A stretch of DNA of 40,601 bases from Halobacillus litoralis (lineage in GTDB: Bacteria; Bacillota; Bacilli; Bacillales; Halobacillaceae), in assembly GCF_020171725.1 (NCBI RefSeq), contig NZ_JAIVAJ010000013.1, forward strand, positions 1-40,601, in the 5' to 3' direction. Positions 1-7,950 of this stretch are shown one piece after another. Below the pieces are notes generated by a model. It was not told the origin of the DNA and ran no database searches. It saw nothing but the letters and a program-made list of their open reading frames with translations. The number at the start of each line of letters is the position of its first letter. The stretch's first letter is position 1. The position numbers and the translations under genes were made by a program.

Positions 1-110
1 GTGGTGAAGGCGAAGAGGTCACACCTGTTCCCATGCCGAACACAGCAGTTAAGCTCTTCAGCGCCGATGGTAGTCGGGTTTACCCCCGTGAGAGTAGGAC
101 GCCGCCACGT
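1..110 (+). rRNA. rrf: 5S ribosomal RNA, 5' end cut by window edge
   Basis: The sequence carries the typical Bacillus 5S blocks: the segment reading GAAGAGGTCACACC, the CCGAACACAG loop, AAGCTCTTCAGCGCCGATGG, and the closing GAGAGTAGGACGCCGCCA. Only the first few bases of the 5' strand of helix I appear to be missing at the window edge. It is therefore the distal end of an rRNA operon lying to the left, and the terminator follows directly. The 3' end is placed at about 110 by pairing with the 5' GTGGTG strand, give or take a few bases. Confidence 0.95.
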
Positions 111-117
111 CAACAGA

Positions 118-151
118 AATCCCCTTAGAGAATTTTCTCTAAGGGGATTTT
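118..151 (+). terminator. Rho-independent terminator of the rRNA operon
   Basis: A perfect stem CCCCTTAGAGA (121-131) pairs with TCTCTAAGGGG (136-146), extended by AAT/ATT outside, and is followed by TTTT. It starts eight bases after the 5S gene, as expected for the end of an rRNA transcript. Confidence 0.9.
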
Positions 152-246
152 CATAGTATAAAACATTTAATGCTAATGCATGGAAGTGATCTATTCTTTC
201 AAGGTTAGCCTATGCTGAGTATGCTGGACACGTAGATAGAATGGAC

Positions 247-290
247 GGACACTATGATATCCTATGGAAGTTGTATATATCATAGTGTCC
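247..290. repeat. Perfect 14-bp inverted repeat downstream of 5S rRNA
   Basis: GGACACTATGATAT (247-260) is repeated as its exact reverse complement at 277-290, with 16 bases between. No T-run follows on the plus strand, so it is not an obvious terminator. The 260-base stretch from the 5S terminator to the next gene holds nothing else I can name. It could be a processing hairpin, an operator or the remnant of a mobile element. Confidence 0.6.
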
Positions 291-378
291 CCCCAACGAG
301 AGACATCCACAGACGGTGTTTGTTTGGAACGTGAAAAGGGAATGTGTAAGGTTACAATGTTCAGGAGGTCTGAGAGAA

Positions 379-648
379 TTGGTTAAATATGAGCGCAAAC
401 AGGATACTTATTTAAACTGGAAATATGCGATGATGATTGTTCTTATACCGATAGGCTTTTACCTTGCCTCACTTCGTGAAGACATTTCCACCCTTCAGCA
501 TGTTGCTTTCATAGCCATCATTCTATGGCTTGCGGGAGTAGGGGTATTCGGAGTGACGAACCGTTATCAGGCTCTGAAGGTGTATGGTTACTTATATGTA
601 AGCAGCAGTATCTTGTTTGCTTACTTGGGATTAGTGTTTATTTGGTAA
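379..648 (+). CDS. Small hypothetical membrane protein, three TM segments
   Basis: I do not recognise this protein of about 90 residues. The start is placed at TTG 379 because a strong ribosome-binding site, AGGAGGT (363-369), lies nine bases upstream; an earlier in-frame GTG at 316 has no such site. After a charged N-terminus (VKYERKQD) there are three hydrophobic stretches: MMIVLIPIGFYLA, VAFIAIILWLAGVGVFGV and VYGYLYVSSSILFAYLGLVF. An integral membrane protein is therefore likely. It stands alone between the rRNA operon and a second small gene on the same strand. The function is unknown. Confidence 0.6.
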   Translation: MVKYERKQDTYLNWKYAMMIVLIPIGFYLASLREDISTLQHVAFIAIILWLAGVGVFGVTNRYQALKVYGYLYVSSSILFAYLGLVFIW

Positions 649-696
649 AAGCGTGTTGAAGTACCGGATTTTTCTCGTTATAATAAATGAGAATAT

Positions 697-954
697 ATGT
701 TCGGAGGGATCACTATCGAACTTGTACGTTGGAGCTATTCGCGGAGGAAGATGGTGCGCGGGTATTTTGATAAATTCCCGAATACGATATTTTATTTCCG
801 ACGGATACGCAGGTACTACATTTTATACACCTTGGACTGGCAGCCCGATGATCCAGAAGTTACAAAAGAGGATCGCGACCAGATGCAGGTGTTGATCAAT
901 GAAGCGTTAGGTCGTGAAAAAGAATATAGAAAAAGAAAATCGAGAAGCATCTAA
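697..954 (+). CDS. Small hypothetical basic protein
   Basis: An 85-residue protein rich in Arg, Lys and Tyr that I do not recognise. The central part (GYFDKFPNTIFYFRR...YYILYTLDWQPDDPEVTKED) reads like a folded domain, and the tail (REKEYRKRKSRSI) is highly basic. The start is uncertain. ATG 697 has no clear ribosome-binding site. An internal ATG/GTG at 748/751 follows GCGGAGGAAG and would give a 67-69 residue product. The stop codon overlaps the stop codon of the convergent acetyltransferase gene, and the last codons form half of a shared terminator hairpin. No function can be assigned. Confidence 0.5.
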   Translation: MFGGITIELVRWSYSRRKMVRGYFDKFPNTIFYFRRIRRYYILYTLDWQPDDPEVTKEDRDQMQVLINEALGREKEYRKRKSRSI

Positions 955-969
955 AGCTTCTCGATTTTC
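935..969. terminator. Bidirectional terminator inside the ends of two convergent genes
   Basis: GAAAATCGAGAAGC (935-948) pairs perfectly with GCTTCTCGATTTTC (956-969) around a seven-base loop. The loop contains the overlapping stop codons of the small gene on the plus strand (952-954) and the acetyltransferase on the minus strand (951-953). The T/A-rich stem base gives U-rich ends in both directions. Confidence 0.8.
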
Positions 970-1394
970 TTATATGAAACGACATGTGGACCGATAGGAG
1001 GGAGATCAAACACGTCACCGGCTTGCATGAATCCGAGATGGTCATAGTAGCCCTGTGCACTCATTCGGGCGTTGCACCATAGAATGTCAGCGTTCTTTTC
1101 CCCCAGGATTTCCATTGCTTTTGAAATGATTTTCGTTCCGGCTCCTTTGCCTCTATATTCTGGAAGGGTCGCCATACCTCTTAAGCGAAAGGATTTCCCA
1201 TCAGGGATGTCCGGATGGTGTTCGGCGTAGAAGGAACCTATACTGATCAGCTGACCATCTTTAAAGACACCAAGATGGAAGGTGTCGTTTTCCTCATCGT
1301 TTGGGTAGTGACAGTCGTCTAAAGATTGATTAGGACGAAGGATGTCGTGCCTCAACGTCAAGGTGTCCTTTGCATCAATTGTTTTGATCTCCAT
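951..1394 (-). CDS. GNAT family N-acetyltransferase
   Basis: A 147-residue acetyltransferase of the GNAT fold. The acetyl-CoA binding motif A is visible as LRGMATLPEYRGKGAG (R-G-K-G-A-G pyrophosphate loop), followed by a helix (TKIISKAMEILGEKNADILWCNAR) and the C-terminal YYDHLGFMQAGDVFDLPPIGPH segment common in small-molecule GNATs. The start is ATG at 1394, preceded by GAGGAGG (about 1400-1406). That start and ribosome-binding site lie inside the last codons of the upstream flavoprotein gene, so the two genes are likely cotranscribed and coupled. The substrate cannot be told from sequence. Confidence 0.88.
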   Translation of the reverse strand: MEIKTIDAKDTLTLRHDILRPNQSLDDCHYPNDEENDTFHLGVFKDGQLISIGSFYAEHHPDIPDGKSFRLRGMATLPEYRGKGAGTKIISKAMEILGEKNADILWCNARMSAQGYYDHLGFMQAGDVFDLPPIGPHVVSYKKIEKL

Positions 1395-1405
1395 ATTTCT
1401 CCTCC

Positions 1406-2665
1406 TCAGGCCATGGATTCCCAAGCGGCGTGCATACCGGCCACTCGACCAGTCACCATAGCTGATGTAATATTATATCCACCCGTGTAGCCGTGGATGT
1501 CTAATATCTCTCCACAAAAGTATAATCCATTCATCACTTTGGACTGCATGGTATTCGGGACGATCTCTTTTATTGAGACGCCACCGCCTGTTACAAAAGC
1601 TTTCTCAATAGGCTGGCTGTCATGAATATGCACATGGAACTGTTTCAAGTAATGCGCGAGGTCATACAATTTGGCATTGGAAATGTTCGCGGCTTTCTCT
1701 TCATGACTGATCTCAACCAGTTCGAGCACATAATCGAGCATTCTTTCTGGAACAATGCCTTTTACTACATTCCGGAAGGCTTTCTTCGGTTGATCCTTTG
1801 ACTCTTTTTGTAAGTGTTGATAAAGGTCCTGTAGTTTCCAGTCCGGCAGGCAGTCGATCTCGATAGTCACCGGTCTGTGTCCCTTCATAAATTCTTTGAC
1901 TACATATTGAGAGCAGCGAAGAATGGCGGGACCGGAAAGACCAAAGTGCGTAAACAGCATATCCATACGGTGGGTGACGATTTTCTTATCTTTCTTGTTC
2001 AATACGGAGACGTCTACATCTCTAAGGGACAATCCCTGAAGGACTTTGTTTTTTATAAAGGCATCGTTTGATAGCAGCGGGACCTCCGTCGGGAACAGTT
2101 CCGTGATCGTATGTCCCGCTTTCTTTGCCCAGGCATATCCGTCTCCTGTACTTCCTGTATGGGGGACGGCTTTCCCGCCAACGGCTAACACGACGGCATT
2201 AGTCTGTATTTTTTCACCGGACTTCAAAATAATTGTATGTTCCTGCTCTCCGTAATCAATCGCTTCAACTGGGGTGGATTTACGAACTTCCACTCCGAGT
2301 TCATCGAGTTGATTCAATAGGGATTGGACGACGTCCTTGGCTTTGTTGCTGACTGGAAACATGCGGCCGTGGTCTTCTTCTTTCAGAGCTACGCCCAGCC
2401 CTTCAACGAAATCAATGATGTCATAATTATTGAAGACAGAGAATGGACTGTAAAGGAACTTTCCGTTTCCCGGGATGTGCTTGATGACTTCTTCCTCAGG
2501 CAGGCGGTTGGTTACATTACAACGTCCTCCCCCAGATATAGCCAGCTTAGTTCCGAGTTTCTTCCCTTTATCGATTAAGAGGGTTTTAACCCCTTGTTCT
2601 GCTGCTGCGATGGCAGCCATCAAACCAGATGGGCCACCACCGATTACCGTTACTTGATAGGTCAT
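1406..2665 (-). CDS. ytfP: FAD-dependent oxidoreductase, HI0933/YtfP family
   Basis: A 419-residue flavoprotein of the HI0933 (YhiN/YtfP) family, close to the usual 410-420. The N-terminal Rossmann FAD-binding motif is [15 protein letters not shown] (residues 9-23), followed by the family signature GGGRCNVTN around residue 46. The C-terminal part has the second FAD-contacting segment [15 protein letters not shown] and an A-M-V-T-G-R-V-A-G helix. The family's reaction is not well defined, so the electron acceptor and substrate are left open. Its start has an AAAGGAAG ribosome-binding site. It is divergent from ytgP, as in B. subtilis, and shares a palindrome-bearing promoter region with it. 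Confidence 0.9.
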   Translation of the reverse strand: MTYQVTVIGGGPSGLMAAIAAAEQGVKTLLIDKGKKLGTKLAISGGGRCNVTNRLPEEEVIKHIPGNGKFLYSPFSVFNNYDIIDFVEGLGVALKEEDHGRMFPVSNKAKDVVQSLLNQLDELGVEVRKSTPVEAIDYGEQEHTIILKSGEKIQTNAVVLAVGGKAVPHTGSTGDGYAWAKKAGHTITELFPTEVPLLSNDAFIKNKVLQGLSLRDVDVSVLNKKDKKIVTHRMDMLFTHFGLSGPAILRCSQYVVKEFMKGHRPVTIEIDCLPDWKLQDLYQHLQKESKDQPKKAFRNVVKGIVPERMLDYVLELVEISHEEKAANISNAKLYDLAHYLKQFHVHIHDSQPIEKAFVTGGGVSIKEIVPNTMQSKVMNGLYFCGEILDIHGYTGGYNITSAMVTGRVAGMHAAWESMA

Positions 2666-2708
2666 GGTGTACTTCCTTTCTTTTTTCCGTTCTTTCCTTG
2701 TTTACCCT

Positions 2709-2730
2709 CTATCTATGATAAAATAGATAG
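2709..2730. promoter_or_regulatory. Palindrome on the ytfP/ytgP divergent promoter
   Basis: CTATCTAT (2709-2716) and ATAGATAG (2723-2730) form a perfect inverted repeat around GATAAA. The centre reads TATGATAAAAT, which fits an extended -10 element for the plus strand (TG-n-TAAAAT), with TTGTTT about 15 bases upstream. The geometry suggests a repressor operator over a promoter, though a coincidental AT-rich palindrome is possible. Confidence 0.45.
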
Positions 2731-2769
2731 GGTCGATTCTACAATTAAATTGAAGGTGAATAAATAAAT

Positions 2770-4377
2770 ATGTCGAAGATTTTAAAAGGAACGTTACTAT
2801 TAACAGCAGGAACCTTTCTCTCCAAGTTTTTAGGTATGATTTACACCGTTCCATTTGAAAATATGGTTGGACCTGCGGGAACAGACCTATTTGCCTATGG
2901 TTACACGCCTTACAGTATTTTATTAAGCCTGTCCAGTATGGGAATCCCTGTAGCTGTTTCGAAGTTTGTATCGAAATACAACACGCTGGGGGACTATGAG
3001 ACCGGACGCAATATGCTGAAGGCAGGAATGGCTTTGATGGCGGTTACAGGCTTCATCGCTTTCCTGATCCTGTTTTTCTCAGCTGAGCAGGTAGCCATTT
3101 GGACGGTTGGAAGTGGTTCTCCGCTTATTGAGGACACAACCTTAGTGATCAGAATGGTTAGTTTTGCTTTACTGATTATTCCACCGATGAGCATCACGAG
3201 AGGGTTCTTCCAAGGGAATGAATCGATGGCGCCGACAGCCGTATCACAGGTAGTCGAACAGATTGCCCGGATTGCTTTTCTTCTTGTGTCTGTATTCATT
3301 ATTATACAGCTTATGGACGGGCGTACGGAAGTCGCCGTCGGATTCGCCACATTCGGAGCTTTTATTGGAGGACTTGCCTCCTGTGTTGTTCTTTATATTT
3401 ACTGGCGGAAGCGAAAGCCATATCTAGATCGGCAATTAAGCGCTCAGGAGTTCACGAACGGACTTTCGACGAAGGATATGTTCAAAGAGCTCTTTACGTA
3501 TGCCGGTCCATTCATCTTGGTCGGAATCGCAACGCCTTTATACCAGATTGTCGACCAATTCACGCTGAAAAAAGCGATGGAGGCGGCTGGTTTTGCGTAC
3601 AATGATGCTTATTCCACAATCAACTTTTTGAGTCATAAGCTCGTCATGATTCCAGTTACGTTCGGAATCGGCCTGTCACTGGCGCTTCTGCCCGCGATCA
3701 CGCAGTCGTTTACAAACAATAACTTGCAGCACTTGAACCGCCAAATCAACCAAGCCCTGCAAATTGTGGCTCTCTTGATCATCCCTGCTGTCTTCGGACT
3801 TTCAGCAGTGGCGATGGAGGCGTACGCCACGTTCTTCGGAGTAGAAGACATCGAATTCAGAGGCGGACTGTTAAGGTGGTACGCACCTGTCGGACTAGGC
3901 TTGGCGCTTTATACGGTTACTTCATCCATTCTACAAGGAATCGACAGACAAAACTTTGCCGTTGTCAGCCTGGGATCCGGTATTTTGCTGAAAGTATTAT
4001 GTAACTGGTGGTTCATTCAAATGTTCGGAGCGAAAGGCGCAATCCTTGCCACTGGGCTTGGTGTGACAACAGCAGTGGTACTGAACTTCTGGAGAATCTT
4101 CACATCCATTACATTCGACTTAAAGCCGCTCTATAAACGTACATTGCTAATTTTAATCCTGACGGTATTCATGACGGTTGCCGTCTTGATCGCACGTGTA
4201 CTCCTCGGCTTTGTATTCAATCCGATGGAAAGCAGACTGGATTCTCTCATCGTATTGACTCTAAGCATCATCATTGGAGGGGGCGTCTACTTGTGGTTAA
4301 TCTATAAAACGACGCTTCTCGAGCGTGTACTCGGCGGACGAATCAATATGCTCGACAAGTTTCTAAAGCGTTCGTAA
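2770..4377 (+). CDS. ytgP: MOP-family flippase YtgP (MurJ-type lipid II flippase)
   Basis: A 535-residue polytopic membrane protein of the MVF/polysaccharide-biosynthesis branch of the MOP exporters. About 14 hydrophobic segments run along its length, and the N-terminus KGTLLLTAGTFLSKFLGMIYTVPF is typical of Bacillus SpoVB/YtgP proteins. Length and position (divergent from ytfP, followed by the pseudouridine synthase) match B. subtilis YtgP, which is established as the MurJ lipid II flippase; other paralogues such as SpoVB have different neighbours. The inferred role is flipping undecaprenyl-linked wall precursor across the membrane. The start is ATG 2770 with GAAGGTGA upstream. The paralogue assignment rests on synteny from memory. 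Confidence 0.88.
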   Translation: MSKILKGTLLLTAGTFLSKFLGMIYTVPFENMVGPAGTDLFAYGYTPYSILLSLSSMGIPVAVSKFVSKYNTLGDYETGRNMLKAGMALMAVTGFIAFLILFFSAEQVAIWTVGSGSPLIEDTTLVIRMVSFALLIIPPMSITRGFFQGNESMAPTAVSQVVEQIARIAFLLVSVFIIIQLMDGRTEVAVGFATFGAFIGGLASCVVLYIYWRKRKPYLDRQLSAQEFTNGLSTKDMFKELFTYAGPFILVGIATPLYQIVDQFTLKKAMEAAGFAYNDAYSTINFLSHKLVMIPVTFGIGLSLALLPAITQSFTNNNLQHLNRQINQALQIVALLIIPAVFGLSAVAMEAYATFFGVEDIEFRGGLLRWYAPVGLGLALYTVTSSILQGIDRQNFAVVSLGSGILLKVLCNWWFIQMFGAKGAILATGLGVTTAVVLNFWRIFTSITFDLKPLYKRTLLILILTVFMTVAVLIARVLLGFVFNPMESRLDSLIVLTLSIIIGGGVYLWLIYKTTLLERVLGGRINMLDKFLKRS

Positions 4378-4392
4378 AAGGAGGACATCTTT

Positions 4393-5112
4393 TTGAGATT
4401 AGATAAATTGTTAGCCAATATGGGCTATGGAACACGAAAGGAAGTCAAGACCATGCTCAAAGCAGGGCATGTGCGGGTGAATGGTACCCCCGAAAAGAGC
4501 CCTAAAACCCACGTGGACCCGGATGCGGATTCCGTAACGGTCATGGGGGATGAGGTCGAATACAGGGAATTCATTTATTTAATGATGAACAAGCCCGGGG
4601 ATCTTATTTCGGCGACAGAAGATGCTCAAGATACAACAGTCATTGATATTCTGCAGCCGGAGGATCATGTATTTGATCCTTTTCCGGTTGGGCGTCTGGA
4701 TAAAGACACTGAAGGGCTTCTGCTGATTACGAATGATGGTCAGCTTGCCCATCGACTCACATCTCCAAAGAAAAACATCGGAAAAACGTATTACGCCGTG
4801 ATCGAAGGAAAAGTGACGGAGGAAGATGTGGCTGCTTTTTCAAAAGGCGTGACATTGGACGATGGATATCATACAAAACCGGGTGAGCTGACGGTTCTCC
4901 ACTCTGGAGAAGAGTCTGAGATCGAGCTGACCATTACGGAGGGAAAATTCCATCAGGTGAAGCGGATGTTCGAAGCAGTCGGAAAAAAAGTCGTGTACTT
5001 GAAACGTATCAAAATGGGTACCCTCGAGCTTGATCCTGATCTTGATTTAGGAGAGTACAGAGAATTGACAGATGAGGAACTCGATTATTTAATTTCTAAT
5101 TCCGGTTTATAA
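4393..5112 (+). CDS. ytzG: RsuA/RluB-family 16S rRNA pseudouridine synthase
   Basis: A 239-residue pseudouridine synthase. An S4 RNA-binding domain (residues 1-60, RLDKLLANMGYGTRKEVK...AGHVRVNG) precedes the catalytic domain with GRLDKDTEGLLL, in which Asp103 is the catalytic aspartate. The motif KxYYAVIEGKV and the C-terminal EGKFHQVKRMFEAVGKKVVYLKR also fit. The RsuA group isomerises one uridine in 16S rRNA (U516 in E. coli numbering); the exact target here is inferred. The start is a TTG at 4393 preceded by AAAGGAGG. It follows ytgP by 15 bases and is probably cotranscribed. Confidence 0.9.
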   Translation: MRLDKLLANMGYGTRKEVKTMLKAGHVRVNGTPEKSPKTHVDPDADSVTVMGDEVEYREFIYLMMNKPGDLISATEDAQDTTVIDILQPEDHVFDPFPVGRLDKDTEGLLLITNDGQLAHRLTSPKKNIGKTYYAVIEGKVTEEDVAAFSKGVTLDDGYHTKPGELTVLHSGEESEIELTITEGKFHQVKRMFEAVGKKVVYLKRIKMGTLELDPDLDLGEYRELTDEELDYLISNSGL

Positions 5113-5143
5113 AAAAACACACCCGGAGAGCTTCTCCGGGTGG
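5113..5143. terminator. Terminator between ytzG and ytzE
   Basis: CACCCGGAGA (5120-5129) pairs with TCTCCGGGTG (5133-5142). Toward the minus strand it is followed by a TGTTTTTTT run, so it is strongest for ytzE, but the stem probably also stops ytzG transcripts. Confidence 0.85.
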
Positions 5144-5154
5144 CCAAATTGTCA

Positions 5155-5373
5155 TTATGATATTTTTACTTTTTTCTCCGTCGTTGTCCACTTTCCACGA
5201 TTCGGACTACTTACCAGTCCGTTATATTCCAAAATGCTCAAATCCCTTTGCATTGTTCGGTCGGTGATACCGAATTCTTCTGCTAGTTCGCTGGTAGTTA
5301 CTGTTCCGACTTTGCTGATGTAAAGGTAAACAGATTTGATGCGGTTTAGCATTCGGGATGATGGATGATTCAA
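5155..5373 (-). CDS. ytzE: Small DeoR-type HTH regulator YtzE
   Basis: A 72-residue protein that is little more than a winged helix-turn-helix: RIKSVYLYISKVGTVTTSELAEEFGITDRTMQRDLSILEYNG (helices and recognition helix, residues 11-52), then a wing ending GKWTTTEKKVKIS. It corresponds to B. subtilis YtzE, a lone DeoR-like DNA-binding domain without an effector domain. The start is ATG 5373 with AAGGAGTGG upstream. It is convergent with ytzG. Its targets are unknown, and the absence of a sensor domain means that any signal must come through a partner or through expression level. Confidence 0.88.
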   Translation of the reverse strand: MNHPSSRMLNRIKSVYLYISKVGTVTTSELAEEFGITDRTMQRDLSILEYNGLVSSPNRGKWTTTEKKVKIS

Positions 5374-5530
5374 AAAACCACTCCTTATTTGTCTTGGAAA
5401 TATTGTGGTGCTTAGGAACTTCGAAGTTGATTACATTCTACAACACTACTTAAGAACGTGCTACCGAATTGTCGTTATTTAACAGATTATTCACCAAATT
5501 TACAAAATATTAATGCGAGGAGGTTGGAAG

Positions 5531-6550
5531 ATGCTGATTTTAAGGAAACTTTTCTTGAAGCTGGTTGGGATCAACAATTATGTCTTGTTCCTTTCAAGTG
5601 TGATTCTGGTTGTTTTCTCTTCTATTCTGATTACTTGGGTGGAAAAAGATACATTCCCGACACTGTTTGATGGATTCTGGTGGGTCATGACCACGGTCAC
5701 GACAGTGGGGTACGGTGACTACTTTCCCGTAACGGTTACCGGAAGGTGGATTGCAATCTTTCTTTATATCTTCGGAATCGGTTTGATCGGGGTAGCCATC
5801 GGCAAAATCATCGACAGTCTTGCTATTTTCAGAAAAAAGAGAATCGAGGGTGATATTGTGTACAAAGAATCAGGTCATTTCATCATTATCGGATGGTCAC
5901 AAAAGGCTCACTTTGCTATTCAGGAAATTGTCGAAACCGACAAGGATGTGGAAGTGGTTCTGATCGATCAATTGAAAGAAGCTCCGATGCTGAGTGATAA
6001 CGTTCATTACATAAAAGGCGAAGCAGCCAATAGTGAAACATTAGAGAAGGCCAATGTGAAGGAAGCGAAAGCGGTCTTGATTTTCTCCGACGACCTTATG
6101 CAGAACGACCAAATGACGGATGGAAAGTCGTTGTTGATTGCCTCTTCTATTGAAGCGGTTGCGCCTGAGGTCCATACAATTGTAGAGATTATGGACGAGA
6201 AGCATATTGAGAATTTCAAGCATGTTCGTGTAGATGAATTCATCGTTTCCAATGAAACCATCTCCTCTCTTGCCGTTCGCTCTGCGTTCAGAAAAGGGAT
6301 ATCTGAAATCTACGGTCAGTTACTCAGACGCTCTGTTGGGGAAGACTTATACCATATCCCGAAAAGAAAAGGGTGGAGTACGTACCGCGACGCATTTGAA
6401 GCGCTCTTAGAAGAAGGGGCTACACTGATTGCGGATCGACAGGACTTAGCCATCAACCGTAAGTTGGATGAGAACATTCCCGCGTCTGCTGAATTGTATG
6501 CCGTCTGCGACAAAGAAACGTATTCCAAAATCATGAGAGGAGAAGGATGA
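5531..6550 (+). CDS. Two-TM potassium channel with RCK (TrkA-N) domain
   Basis: A 339-residue ion channel subunit. TM1 is at about 17-36, the pore helix and selectivity filter TTVTTVGYGD at 54-63, and TM2 at about 72-94. A cytoplasmic RCK/TrkA-N domain starts near 115 (HFIIIGWSQKAHFAI...VEVVLID). The TVGYGD filter makes it potassium-selective. The layout matches MthK and B. subtilis YugO, where ligand binding to RCK octamers opens the gate. In place of the usual GxGxxG nucleotide loop it has GWSQKA, a variant found in the YugO/MthK group. The start is ATG 5531 behind GAGGAGG. It heads an apparent operon; its stop overlaps the next start as ATGA. Confidence 0.9.
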   Translation: MLILRKLFLKLVGINNYVLFLSSVILVVFSSILITWVEKDTFPTLFDGFWWVMTTVTTVGYGDYFPVTVTGRWIAIFLYIFGIGLIGVAIGKIIDSLAIFRKKRIEGDIVYKESGHFIIIGWSQKAHFAIQEIVETDKDVEVVLIDQLKEAPMLSDNVHYIKGEAANSETLEKANVKEAKAVLIFSDDLMQNDQMTDGKSLLIASSIEAVAPEVHTIVEIMDEKHIENFKHVRVDEFIVSNETISSLAVRSAFRKGISEIYGQLLRRSVGEDLYHIPKRKGWSTYRDAFEALLEEGATLIADRQDLAINRKLDENIPASAELYAVCDKETYSKIMRGEG

Positions 6551-7935
6551 TGATGGATTTCAAACAGCTTAGTGAAAAGTACGAACAAGAGTTTATGGAT
6601 AGAGTGTATCGAATTCTTTCCATTCCAAGTGTCTATGAAGAGAGTGAGACCTACCCTTATGGAAAGGCGGTCGATGATGCTCTACAGGAAACACTGAAGA
6701 TTGGGGAAGATGATGGATTCACAATCAAGAACATCGATGGCCATGCTGGGCACATTGAATATGGTGAAGGAGAAGAAATCCTTGGAATACTAGGTCATCT
6801 GGATGTTGTGCCTGCTGGAAAAGGGTGGTCGACACCGCCGTTTGAGCCGACCGTGATTGATGGCAAGCTTTATGCCAGAGGTGCGCAGGATGATAAAGGT
6901 CCTGTAATGGCTGCCTACATCGCCATGAAACTGTTAAAGGACCAAGGATTTGAACCGAAAAAGCGTGTGCGTCTCATAGTAGGAACGGATGAGGAGCGGG
7001 ATTGGAAGGGGATCGAGCATTATTTTGCGAAGGAAGAGATGCCGAAGTTCGGATTCACACCAGATGCTTCGTTTCCGGTCATCCATGCGGAGAAGGGGTT
7101 GCTCGACGGGTACATCACGTTTTCGCTTCACGGGGAAGATGAAGAATCTCTTGTATCGATTCAAAATCTCCAGGCAGGTGACCGCCTGAATATGGTTCCT
7201 GATGAAGCTGAGGCGACGCTCGTCTCCAGTTATGACCTTCATGAAGACTTCTATCATTTTCTGGATCAGAACAACCTCCACGGAGAGATTGATAATATCG
7301 GGAATCAATACAAGTTGACCGTGAACGGTCATTCTGTACATGCCAGTAAGCCCGAGCTTGGCAAAAATGCCATCACAGAGCTGCTTTCCTTTATCATCCA
7401 ACTTCCTCTCTCCAGTCAGGATGAGAACCTGCTGAAGGAGATCCATAAAGGGTTCTCTAAAACTGACGGCAGCGGACTCGACTTGAAACGTGAAGATAAT
7501 GTATCAGGTCCACTGACGTTGAATATGGGCTCTCTCACGGTTACAAAAGAGCAGAAGGCGCAAATAGGCTTCAATCTCAGGTATCCAGTTACAGCGGACT
7601 ATGAGGCTGTCTGTGATCAACTGTCGAATTACTCACAGAAGTTAAACGGAAAGTGGGAAGAGTATGACCACCTACCGTCCCTTTACCTCGAGAAGGATCA
7701 TCCATTCATTCAGACATTGCTTTCCGTCTACAATGAGGTGACGGGGGAGAATGAAACGGCTCACTCCATGGGCGGAGCGACATATGCACGGGCTCTGGAC
7801 GCTGGGGTTGCTTATGGTGCGATGTTCAGCCACAGTCCGGATACTGCCCACCAGAAAGATGAGCATGTGCTTCTTTCGGATATGAGGAAGGCCATCGAAA
7901 TCTATGCGAAAGTGATTTATGAATTAACGAAATAA
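6547..7935 (+). CDS. ytjP: Dinuclear zinc dipeptidase, PepV/YtjP family (M20)
   Basis: A 462-residue M20-family peptidase, the normal PepV size. Metal and catalytic residues are in place: GHLDVVPAGKGW (His84, Asp86), YARGAQDDKGP (bridging Asp115/116) and GTDEERDWKG (catalytic and zinc Glu149/150), with HSMGGATYAR near the C-terminus. It is expected to cleave dipeptides and some related amides in the cytoplasm. Three consecutive ATG codons (6547, 6550, 6553) follow GAGAGGAG; 6550 has the best spacing, so the start may be one or two codons later. The ATGA overlap with the channel gene suggests translational coupling. Confidence 0.93.
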   Translation: MMMDFKQLSEKYEQEFMDRVYRILSIPSVYEESETYPYGKAVDDALQETLKIGEDDGFTIKNIDGHAGHIEYGEGEEILGILGHLDVVPAGKGWSTPPFEPTVIDGKLYARGAQDDKGPVMAAYIAMKLLKDQGFEPKKRVRLIVGTDEERDWKGIEHYFAKEEMPKFGFTPDASFPVIHAEKGLLDGYITFSLHGEDEESLVSIQNLQAGDRLNMVPDEAEATLVSSYDLHEDFYHFLDQNNLHGEIDNIGNQYKLTVNGHSVHASKPELGKNAITELLSFIIQLPLSSQDENLLKEIHKGFSKTDGSGLDLKREDNVSGPLTLNMGSLTVTKEQKAQIGFNLRYPVTADYEAVCDQLSNYSQKLNGKWEEYDHLPSLYLEKDHPFIQTLLSVYNEVTGENETAHSMGGATYARALDAGVAYGAMFSHSPDTAHQKDEHVLLSDMRKAIEIYAKVIYELTK

Positions 7936-7950
7936 ATGTAAGAAAGGTTT

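Noticed and set aside
653..895. An 80-codon frame overlapping the small basic protein gene in another frame
   Set aside because: It has no ribosome-binding site and no domain-like pattern, and the alternative frame ends at the shared terminator as a real gene would.
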